A DNA stretch of 64,000 bases from an uncultured Myxococcales bacterium (GCA_937146725.1 CAKZRU010000097.1:1-64000); one strand, 5' to 3'. Counted from the first letter of the stretch, positions 7,033 through 16,461 are shown. A program made the numbers and translations. Notes: a model not told the origin generated them from the sequence alone.

Positions 7033-9702
7033 ATGATTAATGGACTTTACAAAACAAAAGAAAGCTCTTTTTTTATGGAACAAGAGATCATAGAACACCC
7101 CCCTACAGACAAAGTATCTCCACATGAACATGAAGAAAAGCCTAATGCTTTTTTTATGAAACTGGTGAGTCTTGTACTCAATTATCCCTATTTGGCATTA
7201 GGGTTTACATTGATGATAAGTTTAATTGCTGCCTTTTCGACTTATACAGCCATCAAGGTGGATAACAGCCTAGAAATGTTTACTCCTCCTCAATCGGAGG
7301 CGACCCAAAGCCTGAAAGAATATCGACGCCTATTTGGACGTGATGATGTTTTTATGGTGTCAGCAAAGGGTGATATTTTTTCGGTAGAGTTTTTGAAAAA
7401 GCTCAAAGCTCTTGAGAACGAAGTTAAGCTGATCAATGTTGACTTAAGTTCAAGCCCCAATGATTCAGAATTGTCTGTTGTTAAGTCACCTATAACAGCG
7501 AGTGAAAGTGAATTATCAAAGAATGAGCAATCATTTGATTCTGCTCTACTTGATTCTGCTCTACTTGATTCTGATTTCAACGAAGGCTTTGAGCTCGAGA
7601 GTGATGAATGGGACGCCTCTGAAGGTTCGGTGATTGAAGAAACCACATCTTTGGTATCTGTTCGGCGAACATATAATAAAGAGGGCGCTTTACAAGTAGA
7701 GCCATGGTTTGATCCCATTCCTTCACAAGATGAACTTGATCGCTTAAAGATTGAGGCTCTACAAGACCCTCTGCTTGCTGAGCGCATAGTGAACCAAAAA
7801 GCTGACTTTACGGTATTGATGATTAAAGTCATGCTCATGAGTGAAGACGATATGTTTAAGGTCTTCCAAGTTCTCAAAGGGATTGTTAAGAAATACCAGT
7901 CAGAAGATTTTAAACTCAAAGTCACTGGTACTCCCGCAGTAAACGCAGCCCTTAACGAAGTGGTTCTCAACGATTTAAGTAAGCTTCTTGTGCTCAGTGG
8001 CTTTGCTATGACCTTGGCGCTTATTTATCTATTTAGAAGCTTCTTTATGGTCGTTGGTCCCATTGTTGTCGTTTCAATTTCGGTTTTGTGGACCATGGGC
8101 TTTATGGCTTTGAGCGGTATGACTTTAAACTTACTGTCAAGCATATTACCCGCTTTTCTACTTTGTGTAGGTTTGGGTGACTCAATTCACTTACAATCAA
8201 TTTATCAGGGCTGTCGACAAGAAAACGATGACTATCGTGCATCTATCATTAAGGCGGCTGGTTTAACAGGTCCACCCATATTGTTTACTTCGTTAACGAC
8301 CATGATTGGCCTTTTTAGTTTTAAGTTTGCCAATGTCACAGCCATCCAAGAAATGGGTATGGCTGGCGGAGTTGGGGTGATCTTTGCCCTACTACATTCG
8401 TTAATTACTTTGCCCTTATTTCTACTTTGGCAAAAAGGTCAAGGAGTGGTAAAAGAAGATAAAAAAGCCCTGTCAGCATCAAATACCAACAACGATGATA
8501 AGATTGACTTTATTTTAAATAGTCTTGTCGGTTTATCCATAAATACAGCTGGGCGACGTTTAGTGTTAAGCGCGGGTATTCTGCTGTTTCTAATCAGCTT
8601 ACTCGGCTTGAGTAAATTAGAAGTATGGCATGATGATTTAGCAACATTGCCGGATGATCACCCGATTAAAAGTGCGGTTTTAGAAGTTGATCAGGAATTG
8701 GGTGGGGTAGCCAATGTTCAAATTGTGATCAAAGCCGAAGAATTAGATCGAGGTGTAAAGAACATTGAAGTCCTGCATGCCTTGGAAAAGCTTTCAAAGC
8801 ACGTACTAGACTATCAAACACCACAAGGAGAGCGTATTGTTGGCCATGCTCTTAGTTTAACCAACGTAGTGAAAGAAACCCGAAAAGCGCTCAGTGATCA
8901 AGCTAATGCATACTCGCTACCCGACTTAAGCTCAAAGACTCAAATACAGGCTCAACAAGAAGCAAGCCAGCTTCTTAGTCTTTTTGAGCTACAAAGTCCT
9001 GAGCAACTCAGAACTTTATCCACAATCGATCTCAAAGCCTCTCATTTAACGTTACAAGTCAAATGGCAAGAGGCCACTAGCTATGCAGGACTCATTGAGC
9101 ATATAAATATTGGGATTCATAAGTATTTTGAACCTTTACAAAAGCAAGGCTTAGAATTAAGGCCCACCGGCGGAGTGTATTTAGCATATACGATTATTTC
9201 CTCACTCTTAGATGACTTAATTAAAAGCTTTAGTGCTGCCTTTTTAGTCATTACTTTTTTGATGGTTTTAATGCTCAAGGAACTCAAACTCGGCTTGTTA
9301 GCGATGATTCCTAACTTATTTCCCATTTTGCTTATGATCGGCACCTTGGGCTTAATTGGGATTCCACTTGATCTTAATAACCTTTTAATCGCTTCGATCG
9401 CATTGGGGATTGCGGTGGATGATACCATTCATCTGTTGCATCACTTTAAGGCTTCGTATGTTCTTCATGGTGATCGAGAGTTAGCTATTGCTGACTCAAT
9501 TAAGCATGCAGGTCGCGCGATGCTTAGTACAAGTATTTTGCTCTGCATCGGCTTTAGTATGCATATGTTTGCAAGCACAGCGGCTGTTCAGCGCTTTGGA
9601 GTGATTATTGGCGCAACTGTGATGGTCGCTTTTGTGGTGGACTTACTGATTTGCCCAGCGATTCTAAGAATTGCATATCCAGCCCATAGTACTAAGGTAT
9701 GA
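7033..9702 (+). CDS. RND-superfamily exporter (HAE3/MMPL type)
   Basis: 889 aa, the usual size for HAE3 proteins that move lipids or hydrophobic compounds across the inner membrane using the proton gradient. Seen: first helix at about 47-70, large periplasmic loop, a five-to-six helix bundle ending each half, and the paired motifs 'GLGDSIHLQ' and 'AVDDTIHLLHH' in equivalent helices. The N-terminal 45 residues are acidic and cytoplasmic. The first loop contains a small in-frame 15-bp tandem duplication (7537-7566, residues SALLD twice) inside an acidic Ser-rich stretch (about 145-215) that is an insertion relative to simpler family members. Start ATG 7033; ATG 7075 is possible and neither has a strong ribosome site. 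Convergent with truA. Confidence 0.9.
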   Translation: MINGLYKTKESSFFMEQEIIEHPPTDKVSPHEHEEKPNAFFMKLVSLVLNYPYLALGFTLMISLIAAFSTYTAIKVDNSLEMFTPPQSEATQSLKEYRRLFGRDDVFMVSAKGDIFSVEFLKKLKALENEVKLINVDLSSSPNDSELSVVKSPITASESELSKNEQSFDSALLDSALLDSDFNEGFELESDEWDASEGSVIEETTSLVSVRRTYNKEGALQVEPWFDPIPSQDELDRLKIEALQDPLLAERIVNQKADFTVLMIKVMLMSEDDMFKVFQVLKGIVKKYQSEDFKLKVTGTPAVNAALNEVVLNDLSKLLVLSGFAMTLALIYLFRSFFMVVGPIVVVSISVLWTMGFMALSGMTLNLLSSILPAFLLCVGLGDSIHLQSIYQGCRQENDDYRASIIKAAGLTGPPILFTSLTTMIGLFSFKFANVTAIQEMGMAGGVGVIFALLHSLITLPLFLLWQKGQGVVKEDKKALSASNTNNDDKIDFILNSLVGLSINTAGRRLVLSAGILLFLISLLGLSKLEVWHDDLATLPDDHPIKSAVLEVDQELGGVANVQIVIKAEELDRGVKNIEVLHALEKLSKHVLDYQTPQGERIVGHALSLTNVVKETRKALSDQANAYSLPDLSSKTQIQAQQEASQLLSLFELQSPEQLRTLSTIDLKASHLTLQVKWQEATSYAGLIEHINIGIHKYFEPLQKQGLELRPTGGVYLAYTIISSLLDDLIKSFSAAFLVITFLMVLMLKELKLGLLAMIPNLFPILLMIGTLGLIGIPLDLNNLLIASIALGIAVDDTIHLLHHFKASYVLHGDRELAIADSIKHAGRAMLSTSILLCIGFSMHMFASTAAVQRFGVIIGATVMVAFVVDLLICPAILRIAYPAHSTKV

Positions 9703-9756
9703 AGCTTTTGAGTAGGCTGAAATACTTTCAGAACTATAATAGTTTTATAACTAAGT

Positions 9757-10566
9757 TTACTTCGGTGGTGTCCAAAACATTTCTTCAAGGCATAGGCCAC
9801 GGGCTGGCGCGGTAGGGCCCGCAGCTGAACGTGCTTTGGCTGAGATAATTTCGGGAATACAATCAGCTTCCCAATGACCGCGTCCGATTTCAAGTAAGGT
9901 GCCAACCAAGTTTCTGACCATCTGCTTTAAAAAACCACTGCCGGCAAAGTGAATTTCATACATAATCACGTCAGAATTAAGCTTTTTACAGGTTAGACTT
10001 GTAAGCCAAAGCGCCCTTATGCTTGTTTGATGCTGTCCATTACTCGCAGCAAAGCTTTGAAAGTCATGCTCACCATGCAAGTGAGCTAAGCCATGCATCA
10101 TAGCCTCTGTATTGAGCGGATAATGAATCCAAGTCGCAAAGCGATCAAGCATGGGGTGTCGAGAATTAGCATAATAGATGCGATAACGGTAACGCTTGCC
10201 CTCATTTACAAAGCGAGGCACAAAGCCTAAGTCGACTTCATAGGCTTGATTGACCGCAATTTGTTCAGGTAACTTTTTATTCATCGCCTTGATTAGACCT
10301 GCTAAACGCACCGGATGAGTTGTGGTAAAGGCCGCCAACTGATCTTCTGCGTGTACACCGGCATCTGTCCGACTTGCTCCATCTACTGTGATGCTTTCTT
10401 TAAGAAAGGCACTCAATTCTCGCTCAAGCGTACCTTGGATGGTTTTTTCCAACTTAGGCTGCTTCTGCCAACCATGATAGCCTGTACCATCATAGCTTAA
10501 TTTGAGCGCAATGCGACGCGGGTCTCTGTGCTTAAAGGTCAAGGGCAATCCCAAAGAAATATACAT
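9757..10566 (-). CDS. truA: tRNA pseudouridine synthase A
   Basis: Makes pseudouridine at positions 38-40 of the tRNA anticodon stem. Seen: 'RIALKLSYDGTGYHGWQ' near the N-terminus, the catalytic Asp block 'GASRTDAGVHAEDQ', 'RYRYRIYY', 'HDFQSFAA' and the C-terminal 'FLKQMVRNLVGTLLEIGRG', all in family order. ATG at 10566 gives 269 aa, the usual TruA length; an in-frame ATG at 10629 would add 21 residues not found in the family and deepen the overlap. With this start the gene overlaps the end of the upstream 577-residue gene by 35 nt, so the two are probably co-transcribed. Confidence 0.95.
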   Translation of the reverse strand: MYISLGLPLTFKHRDPRRIALKLSYDGTGYHGWQKQPKLEKTIQGTLERELSAFLKESITVDGASRTDAGVHAEDQLAAFTTTHPVRLAGLIKAMNKKLPEQIAVNQAYEVDLGFVPRFVNEGKRYRYRIYYANSRHPMLDRFATWIHYPLNTEAMMHGLAHLHGEHDFQSFAASNGQHQTSIRALWLTSLTCKKLNSDVIMYEIHFAGSGFLKQMVRNLVGTLLEIGRGHWEADCIPEIISAKARSAAGPTAPARGLCLEEMFWTPPK

Positions 10567-12265
10567 TGTTACCAAGTCTGAATGAATCGGGATCGGCAAA
10601 GTCATCAACCTGTGATGATTGATACTCAAAGGTCAGATAACTGTGATTTACCCCCGCATCTCGGTCAAAGGCCCAAGCCATTTCACGATCGAGGAAATCG
10701 AGTAAAAAGTGAGCACCAATGGTATAGAAATATCCCATTGTTCCACCGCTTGCTTCACTACTTGGCTGACCATTATCCATAAATTGTGCAACATCTCCAG
10801 CTCCATCATAAATCGTCCAACTATAATAGCTTAAACCAGCTTTGACGACCGGAACTAAGGGAAAAACTTTTTGGAACATATCAAAGCGATAGGCAGCATA
10901 AACTGAGAAAGGAATAATGGAGAGTTTGGTTGTCTCGGCGATATTGGTCACACTGAGTCCCTTACCCTCAACACTCCAATAACCAACACTACCACCAAGA
11001 GATACAGTCCCCTTGTTTTGAATGAGATGTCTTTCCATTTGGATTTGGAACATTACCGGAGATTGATCCTCAAACACTCTTTCATAGGGTCTTTGTACAC
11101 CATCTTGAGCTTGAAATTCTTCATCAATTTTTGGTTGATAGGTACCGCCCGAAAACTGAACGGTAGAGCTACGTTGACTTTGAGAGCCGGTCGGACGGGC
11201 CTCGGCTGATAAAGGACTGATTAAAAGGGCCGTTAAAGTAAGGCCGAGGATATTGACCAGGGCTTCTTTTGGGGCTTTCTTTGAAGATTTCTGATGAGAG
11301 ATCGCTCTTTTGGTGAAGATTAGAGTCAAAAGGAAGAAGAATAATGAAATTAAACCCTTGCTTGAATCCCTTTGATCACAGCCACCTCTTTCACCACCGG
11401 GATACTCGCCACTATAAACTTCGGCAAAGTCCAAAACCGAAGCCGGAGTACCGGTGGTCATGGGGCTATCTTCTGATTTATTTTCGGCATCATCATAAAC
11501 TACATAAATGACGTTGTAGAGTTGGTCATTCACCAAACCCTCAAAACGATCACCAGAACCACCGGTCACTTCTTTGCAACGAGCGTCTTCACGAGATAGA
11601 TCCTCTGCCCAAACACAGGCTTCATATTTAACCACATCTCCACCAACTTCCGGTGCATTAATCACTAAAGCTTCTTCGGCAGGAGTCACTGATGGCGCTT
11701 CATCAGGTGCTGAGGGAGGATTTAAATCTACGGAAAGTTTAAGCGCCTGAGATTCTTCCTCAATCGGGTTGAGCCCAATCAAGGGATCAGCCTCGGTTTC
11801 GGTGTAGTGAAGAAAAAAGCTAATATTCTTTTCTTCTCCTGCGATACACGGCTCATCAAATAAGTCTGCCACAGTAAATGTTGTAGATACAGTGCCCGTA
11901 TTACTTACTTGCTTTAAACAAGAGCAACCACCATCATCTAAGGCCACTTCATTACACACATCTTCATGTGAGCAAGAACTTCCTGTAGTTGCAATCAAGC
12001 GCACATGATAGTTCACGGTCAATGAAGGATTGTTATAAGTTCCACTTAGAGTGAACTCTTCATTTTGAACAACATCCTCACAGCTTTCAACATTGATGGC
12101 GACATTTGATGGAGTAATACTTAGACTTGAGACTGTATCACTTACCATTCCATCTGTACTTTCTTGAGCCCACACATTTAAAGGGGCAAAAAATCCTATT
12201 GTCATAATAGTGATGAACAATGACGGACTGAAAACTCTATGCTGTCTTAGTGCAAAACGATTCAT
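10532..12265 (-). CDS. Fused protein: anchored Fn3-like protein plus outer-membrane beta-barrel
   Basis: 577 aa in one uninterrupted frame. Part 1 (about 1-332): signal peptide ending 'LNVWA', a Cys-rich domain, an Fn3-like domain (about 185-275), then Cys296, a hydrophobic helix (GLISLFFFLLTLIF) and a basic run, exactly how a MYXO-CTERM-like anchored protein ends. Part 2 (about 334-577): a second signal-peptide-like hydrophobic stretch ending 'SAEA', then 'GGTYQPKIDEEF', 'VNHSYLTFEYQSSQVDDF' and a terminal 'YFFGIALDL', which I recognise as the MXAN_2562-type outer-membrane barrel. In Myxococcus, as I recall, the anchored protein and the barrel are separate neighbouring genes. No ATG or GTG exists at the junction for an independent second start. 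truA overlaps the 3' end. Confidence 0.8.
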   Translation of the reverse strand: MNRFALRQHRVFSPSLFITIMTIGFFAPLNVWAQESTDGMVSDTVSSLSITPSNVAINVESCEDVVQNEEFTLSGTYNNPSLTVNYHVRLIATTGSSCSHEDVCNEVALDDGGCSCLKQVSNTGTVSTTFTVADLFDEPCIAGEEKNISFFLHYTETEADPLIGLNPIEEESQALKLSVDLNPPSAPDEAPSVTPAEEALVINAPEVGGDVVKYEACVWAEDLSREDARCKEVTGGSGDRFEGLVNDQLYNVIYVVYDDAENKSEDSPMTTGTPASVLDFAEVYSGEYPGGERGGCDQRDSSKGLISLFFFLLTLIFTKRAISHQKSSKKAPKEALVNILGLTLTALLISPLSAEARPTGSQSQRSSTVQFSGGTYQPKIDEEFQAQDGVQRPYERVFEDQSPVMFQIQMERHLIQNKGTVSLGGSVGYWSVEGKGLSVTNIAETTKLSIIPFSVYAAYRFDMFQKVFPLVPVVKAGLSYYSWTIYDGAGDVAQFMDNGQPSSEASGGTMGYFYTIGAHFLLDFLDREMAWAFDRDAGVNHSYLTFEYQSSQVDDFADPDSFRLGNNVYFFGIALDL

Positions 12266-12292
12266 GTTGGCTCTCTAAAGCTATTGGTAAAT

Positions 12293-12319
12293 TGCTTGTA
12301 AACTGCTTGTAAACTGCTT
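12293..12319. repeat. 11-bp tandem repeat upstream of the fused barrel gene
   Basis: Unit tgcttgtaaac occurs twice exactly (12293-12303, 12304-12314) with a third partial copy. It lies 28-54 nt before the ATG of the gene at 10532-12265, within its leader or promoter. The rest of the 290-bp gap 12266-12555 shows no gene. Confidence 0.6.
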
Positions 12320-12555
12320 AACCGCAGTCCGGAAATCTATTAAGACTTACGTTAGCTCTCACTTGTACATGAAGTCTGTCTAGATTGCATGGCTTCTTTT
12401 GTGTACGTGATTTTAGATTTAGACTCAAGCCGAAGAACAAGGAAGTTGATACCGATCATTCTTTGAGATAGCCGTATGCAGTATTTGCTCACGAATATAA
12501 AGTAATCGTTAGAGTCCCAAGCCATAATGTTTGTCGAAAACTGCTCGCATTTTGT

Positions 12556-13119
12556 TTAGTCTAGACCAAGCTCAATCATGAGTTTTGCCAAAGCACTTGG
12601 AATAGGGATTTCAGTCTTAACATTGAGTATGATTAGCTGGTCTTGGATTTTACGACGAGCCCGTTTAGTTTCTTCTAACTCTTTTTGCACTTGAGCAACA
12701 TGCTCCGGAGGAAGAACAACAAACTCCAGATCATTGGTAACCCTATCCGAGTGCTTGGCATATTCGATCTTACGCTTCATTGCTTCATCAGATAAGCGGG
12801 GCATGACTTTAGCCCAGACTAAGATATTTCTTTGTCGTTGCTCTCTTGCAAAAAGTAGCCCATCTTTTGAAAGCAAGTCATAGACACCTGATTTGGCATT
12901 ATATTTAGCGATTAAAGTTCGTAGCTCTCGTCGTATATCAAGGTATTGTTCAACTTTAACTTGAGCTTCTGTAAAGGCCTTGAGTTGCTGATCTAGTTTT
13001 TGCATGGGTTCTGTTTCAAAAACATTGATCTTCACCATCAGTGCTTCTTTTTCTAAAGAGCTAATTTCAGCATCGACCTCATCACGCATCAGAGCTGCTT
13101 TTCTAAGATTAATTTTCAT
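12556..13119 (-). CDS. MKINLRKA-family protein, copy 2 of a tandem paralogue pair
   Basis: 187 aa, soluble, almost entirely helical with heptad-like charged stretches (about 15-85 and 115-165), no signal peptide. Paralogue of the gene at 13444-14001: shared blocks are MKINLRKA, 'AKYNAKSGVYDLL', a QRQRNI run, 'PRLSDEA', and the C-terminus 'RRKIQDQLIILNVKTEIPIP' to ELGLD. From memory this layout (short conserved N-term, 'L..AxY..R..xG...L', 'K.QDxLxxLNxxTxI') resembles small uncharacterised proteins of tailed phages; this is not verified. ATG at 13119 has only a weak ribosome site. Function unknown. The pair is separated by a 324-bp non-coding spacer, so each gene may have its own promoter. Confidence 0.75.
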   Translation of the reverse strand: MKINLRKAALMRDEVDAEISSLEKEALMVKINVFETEPMQKLDQQLKAFTEAQVKVEQYLDIRRELRTLIAKYNAKSGVYDLLSKDGLLFAREQRQRNILVWAKVMPRLSDEAMKRKIEYAKHSDRVTNDLEFVVLPPEHVAQVQKELEETKRARRKIQDQLIILNVKTEIPIPSALAKLMIELGLD

Positions 13120-13443
13120 AAAATACCCATGAAAGCGAGTTTAACTGGCCTAAAAGATAATAGATGCCATTGGAAATAATAGATGCCACGAGAGTCAAGG
13201 TTCATCATAAACAAAAAACAAAAAACAAACTGCAAATAACACTCGTTCCCCTAGTCAACATAACAGCTAAACAACATGGCGAGTCGACTAAAGATTTAAG
13301 TTTTCAGAATGCAGCGCAATGGCTTAATGATGATTTATGAGGCTGAGTCGTGGCCCAACAGCCTATCTTAAATACATAGTAAGCTCAGACGTTACACATG
13401 TATCTAAGACACTCGTAAGGTTTACTTTTACTTAATCAATGAC
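13120..13443. other. 324-bp AT-rich spacer with short repeats, no gene seen
   Basis: Contains a 13-bp direct repeat (ataatagatgcca at 13157-13169 and 13176-13188, 19-bp period) and an A-rich run with repeated aaaaaac near 13207-13230. The repeat lies 38-69 nt upstream of the ATG at 13119, where promoter or operator elements would be expected. No open frame with a start and ribosome site was found. Confidence 0.5.
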
Positions 13444-14001
13444 TTAATCAAGTCCAAGTTCCTTAATGAGTGTAGCCACCTTCTTCGGTACTTCGATTTC
13501 GGTGGTGATATTGATGACCAGTAGCTGGTCTTTGATCTTACGACGACGACGTTTGATTGCTTCGATACGATCTTCGATAGCTGTGATTGTTTCTACCGGA
13601 AGTACATCAAGCTTGATTGATCGACTATACTCATCTGACTGAAGCAGTGACTCAAGCTGGCGATTGATTGCCTCATCTGATAGGCGAGGCTTAGAGTTAG
13701 TGACGATGTTTCTTTGACGTCGTTCTCGAGAAGCGAGCATGGCATCTTCGGCAAGTAGCTCATTGATACCAGCCTTTGCATTATATTTAGCGACTAAGGT
13801 TCTTAGTACTCGACGGGCTTCTTGATAGACTTCGACCTTAGCTTGAGCCTCCTCAAAGGCAACCAGCTGTTGTTGTACCTGTTCACAGATATTAGTTTCG
13901 AACAGATTGGGGTGGACAGTGTAGGGCACTTGGTCAAAGCGACCAATTTCATCTTGAAGTAAGTCTTGCACGATAGAGGCTTTCCTCAGATTGATCTTCA
14001 T
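13444..14001 (-). CDS. MKINLRKA-family protein, copy 1 of a tandem paralogue pair
   Basis: 185 aa; same architecture as 12556-13119, with no membrane segment. Conserved with its partner: N-terminal MKINLRKA, 'LRTLVAKYNAKAGINELLAE', RQRNI, 'PRLSDEAINRQ', 'RRRKIKDQLLVINITTEIEV' and ELGLD at the end; the middle (about 20-50 and 120-145) diverges. The spared residues suggest one helical core under selection in both copies. ATG at 14001 is preceded by AAGGA, 11 nt away. Unknown function. A phage-type ancestry is possible but there is no integrase or phage structural gene in the window. Upstream lies 352 bp of non-coding DNA. Confidence 0.75.
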   Translation of the reverse strand: MKINLRKASIVQDLLQDEIGRFDQVPYTVHPNLFETNICEQVQQQLVAFEEAQAKVEVYQEARRVLRTLVAKYNAKAGINELLAEDAMLASRERRQRNIVTNSKPRLSDEAINRQLESLLQSDEYSRSIKLDVLPVETITAIEDRIEAIKRRRRKIKDQLLVINITTEIEVPKKVATLIKELGLD

Positions 14002-14353
14002 AAGCGATTGATTCCTTGTAGAAGGTTAAGATAAAATAAGCGCTGGTAAAGTAAATCCCTAGTAAGTTTTGGCTATTAACAACAATCCACCAAAACTCCA
14101 ATAAACCTTAATGACGAACTTAAGCGCCAAGCACATAGACTTAACCGCCCTATTTTTTTGATTAGGACAAAAGTTTTGAATTTTTTTTCTACTTCTTTAT
14201 TTTCGCTATTTCTTATCTTAACCCAGATAAAGATATTTATCGGTAAGATAATGCTTAACCCCTTTAAGCTCACACCAAGTGACACTTGCTATGCGATCAA
14301 AATTGCGATTAGGTATTAAGTCCAACATTATTACGCGTCTGTTTTAGAGTCGC
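14002..14353. other. 352-bp spacer, no supported gene
   Basis: AT-rich region upstream of the MKINLRKA copy 1 gene. A 69-codon frame exists on the minus strand (14076-14285) but has no ribosome site, no recognisable motif, and an odd composition, so I do not call it. No tRNA, hairpin terminator or clear tandem repeat was found here. Confidence 0.4.
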
Positions 14354-15340
14354 CTATTGAGTAGGATTTTTTGTGGGAGGAACATCTGCAAAGGCTTCGG
14401 AAACTTTAGGAAAAGTTTTTAAGTAATCACGAGTCGCATCCCCAAGTACATCTCGATATAAACGTTGTGGAATAGAAAAAATTAAATCAGCAATACGGGT
14501 TTCAACCGAATATCTTGCAAGGGCGCTTTGCGCTTGCTTCGCATCGGTGATTCCTTCCGAAAAAATGACTCTTAGGCTTTCTTTTCCTGTACCTTCCCCC
14601 ACAAGCCAAGACAGATATTGTAAAATTAAATTATCAACTCGCGCCCCACGTCCACCATAGTTATAAGCGCGAACGGTTTGGCGTTCTTCTTCGCTTAAAA
14701 GAGCATAAAGCGCTCGCCCTTGCTTGTGAATGATATCGATATGTGCTTGGGCACTATATCTGAACCCATCATTCAAAAGCGGAACAATCTTTTGACCATA
14801 GCTACGAATAAGCTCCTGACTGATTGATTTTAATTTTTGAACTTTATGAGCAAGGTTTAGAGTTTCTCTGATCAGCAGGCTTTGAGATACTCTTAGTTTT
14901 CTTGGGATGTTCAAGTGAGTTAATTCATTTTGAACTTGATAGCCGGTAAGCAAGAATGACTCAAGCCAAGCATCACGAGCTTCTTTGGTCCAATCGTTAC
15001 GCTGTAATTGAGTCACAAGTGCTAAAGTCATGTGCCCAAAAACCTTGAGCTGATGATACTCGAGTGGTGTTGGAATTGGAAAGCTTGCCACCTGTTTTCC
15101 ATTTCTAAAGAGTTTTAGTGCTCCGGCTTCACTTACGATGACTGCTCCTAGTTGCTGTGGCTCAGCTCGAATGACTTCATGCAGTGCCTTTCGGGCAAGA
15201 GTATTCATGGCTGTAAAACTTTCAGAGAGTTTAGTTTGTTGAGACTGCTTAGGAGTCTGATATTTGCCTTTATCTGCAAAACAAAAAGAAGAGTTGATGA
15301 TAAGACTTAAGATCATAATTAAGGGGTATAAACGATTCAT
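14354..15340 (-). CDS. Secreted helical protein, function unknown
   Basis: 328 aa. Signal peptide of about 22 residues (ends 'SFCFA'), no lipobox, so probably periplasmic. The mature part is helical with regularly spaced Leu/Arg and a conserved-looking 'YNYGGRGARVDNLILQYLSWLVGEG' type stretch around residue 225-250, but I recognise no family. Excellent ribosome site (AGGAAGG, 4 nt before ATG at 15340). It lies 98 nt downstream of asd on the same strand, and may be read from the same transcript. Confidence 0.8.
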   Translation of the reverse strand: MNRLYPLIMILSLIINSSFCFADKGKYQTPKQSQQTKLSESFTAMNTLARKALHEVIRAEPQQLGAVIVSEAGALKLFRNGKQVASFPIPTPLEYHQLKVFGHMTLALVTQLQRNDWTKEARDAWLESFLLTGYQVQNELTHLNIPRKLRVSQSLLIRETLNLAHKVQKLKSISQELIRSYGQKIVPLLNDGFRYSAQAHIDIIHKQGRALYALLSEEERQTVRAYNYGGRGARVDNLILQYLSWLVGEGTGKESLRVIFSEGITDAKQAQSALARYSVETRIADLIFSIPQRLYRDVLGDATRDYLKTFPKVSEAFADVPPTKNPTQ

Positions 15341-15438
15341 TAACCTTCCTTTTTATTATGTGTCATGTGTTGAAAGTATTTTTGCGAATTATTTTATAAG
15401 CATGCGTTTATTGAGTGCCATTCGATGCGTATTTTACC

Positions 15439-16461
15439 CTATGATAACTTAACTTGTACCAAATCCTTTTGAATCAAGCATTCAGCGATTTGGATTGCAT
15501 TTGTTGCCGCCCCTTTTCTTAGATTATCAGCAGCTACCCATAGGTTTACACCATTGTCTACAGAACGATCACGACGTAAGCGACCCACCCATACGTCGTC
15601 TTGGCCGACAACATCTACTGTACTAGGCCATTCGTTATCGGTGCAAAGTAAAACGCCCTCTGCATGTTCAAGAGCTTGATTGATTTCATCCATCGTAAAG
15701 CCTTGTTCAAGCTCAACGTTTAATGAAACACAGTGTCCGATAAAGGTGGGAACTCGAACACAGGTGGTGCTGACTTTTAGCTCGGGTAATGAAAGTATTT
15801 TACGGCTTTCATTAATCATTTTTTCTTCTTCGTTGGTGTCTCCACTATCCTCAAAAGAACCAATTTGAGGGATGACATCAAAGGCTAAACGACGGGGGAA
15901 AACTTTGGTATTTGGGTCTTCAAAGCGTAAAACTTTAATGACTTGATCTCTGAGTTCATCCATGCCTTTACGGCCTGCGCCTGATGATGATTGATAGGTG
16001 CTTGCAACCACTCTTTTTAAACCTGCAACTTGATGTAAAGCTTTAAGCGGAGCCATGAGTTGTATCGTTGAACAATTCGGATTGGCAATTAATCCACGAT
16101 GTTGCTCCAAAGCCTCTGGATTCACCTCTGGGACAACCAAAGGCACTGCTGCTTCCATTCTAAAGGCACTCGTATTGTCAATAATGACTGCGCCAACTTC
16201 TAAAAAGCGACCAGCATAACGTTTGCTTGCCTCTCCACCGGCAGAAAAAAAAGCGAGTTGAATACCGTTTAGGTCTGCTTTCTCAATATCTTCCACTTTG
16301 ATTTGTTGGTCTTGCCAAGAAAGAGACGTACCAGCCGAACGCTCTGAAGCAAATAGTCGTAAACTCTTGACAGGGAAATCTCGTTCTGCAAGTACGGTTA
16401 AGAGTTCTTCTCCGACAGCACCAGTGGCACCTAAAATACCGATATTGTAGCTTATTGACAT
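15439..16461 (-). CDS. asd: Aspartate-semialdehyde dehydrogenase
   Basis: Reduces aspartyl phosphate to aspartate semialdehyde with NADPH, the branch point to lysine/diaminopimelate, threonine and methionine. Seen: N-terminal Rossmann 'IGILGATGAVGEELL', the catalytic Cys in 'IANPNCSTIQ', 'STYQSSSGAGRKGMDEL', and the substrate block 'RVPTFIGHCVSLNVE' with its His. 340 aa is the usual length. ATG at 16461. Divergent from the Cys-rich lipoprotein gene; no lysine-riboswitch core was found in the leader. The downstream secreted protein may be co-transcribed. Confidence 0.96.
   Translation of the reverse strand: MSISYNIGILGATGAVGEELLTVLAERDFPVKSLRLFASERSAGTSLSWQDQQIKVEDIEKADLNGIQLAFFSAGGEASKRYAGRFLEVGAVIIDNTSAFRMEAAVPLVVPEVNPEALEQHRGLIANPNCSTIQLMAPLKALHQVAGLKRVVASTYQSSSGAGRKGMDELRDQVIKVLRFEDPNTKVFPRRLAFDVIPQIGSFEDSGDTNEEEKMINESRKILSLPELKVSTTCVRVPTFIGHCVSLNVELEQGFTMDEINQALEHAEGVLLCTDNEWPSTVDVVGQDDVWVGRLRRDRSVDNGVNLWVAADNLRKGAATNAIQIAECLIQKDLVQVKLS

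Noticed and set aside
14076-14285. 69-codon frame on the minus strand in the spacer before the MKINLRKA copy 1 gene
   Set aside because: No ribosome site, composition unlike neighbours, no motif; treated as chance.
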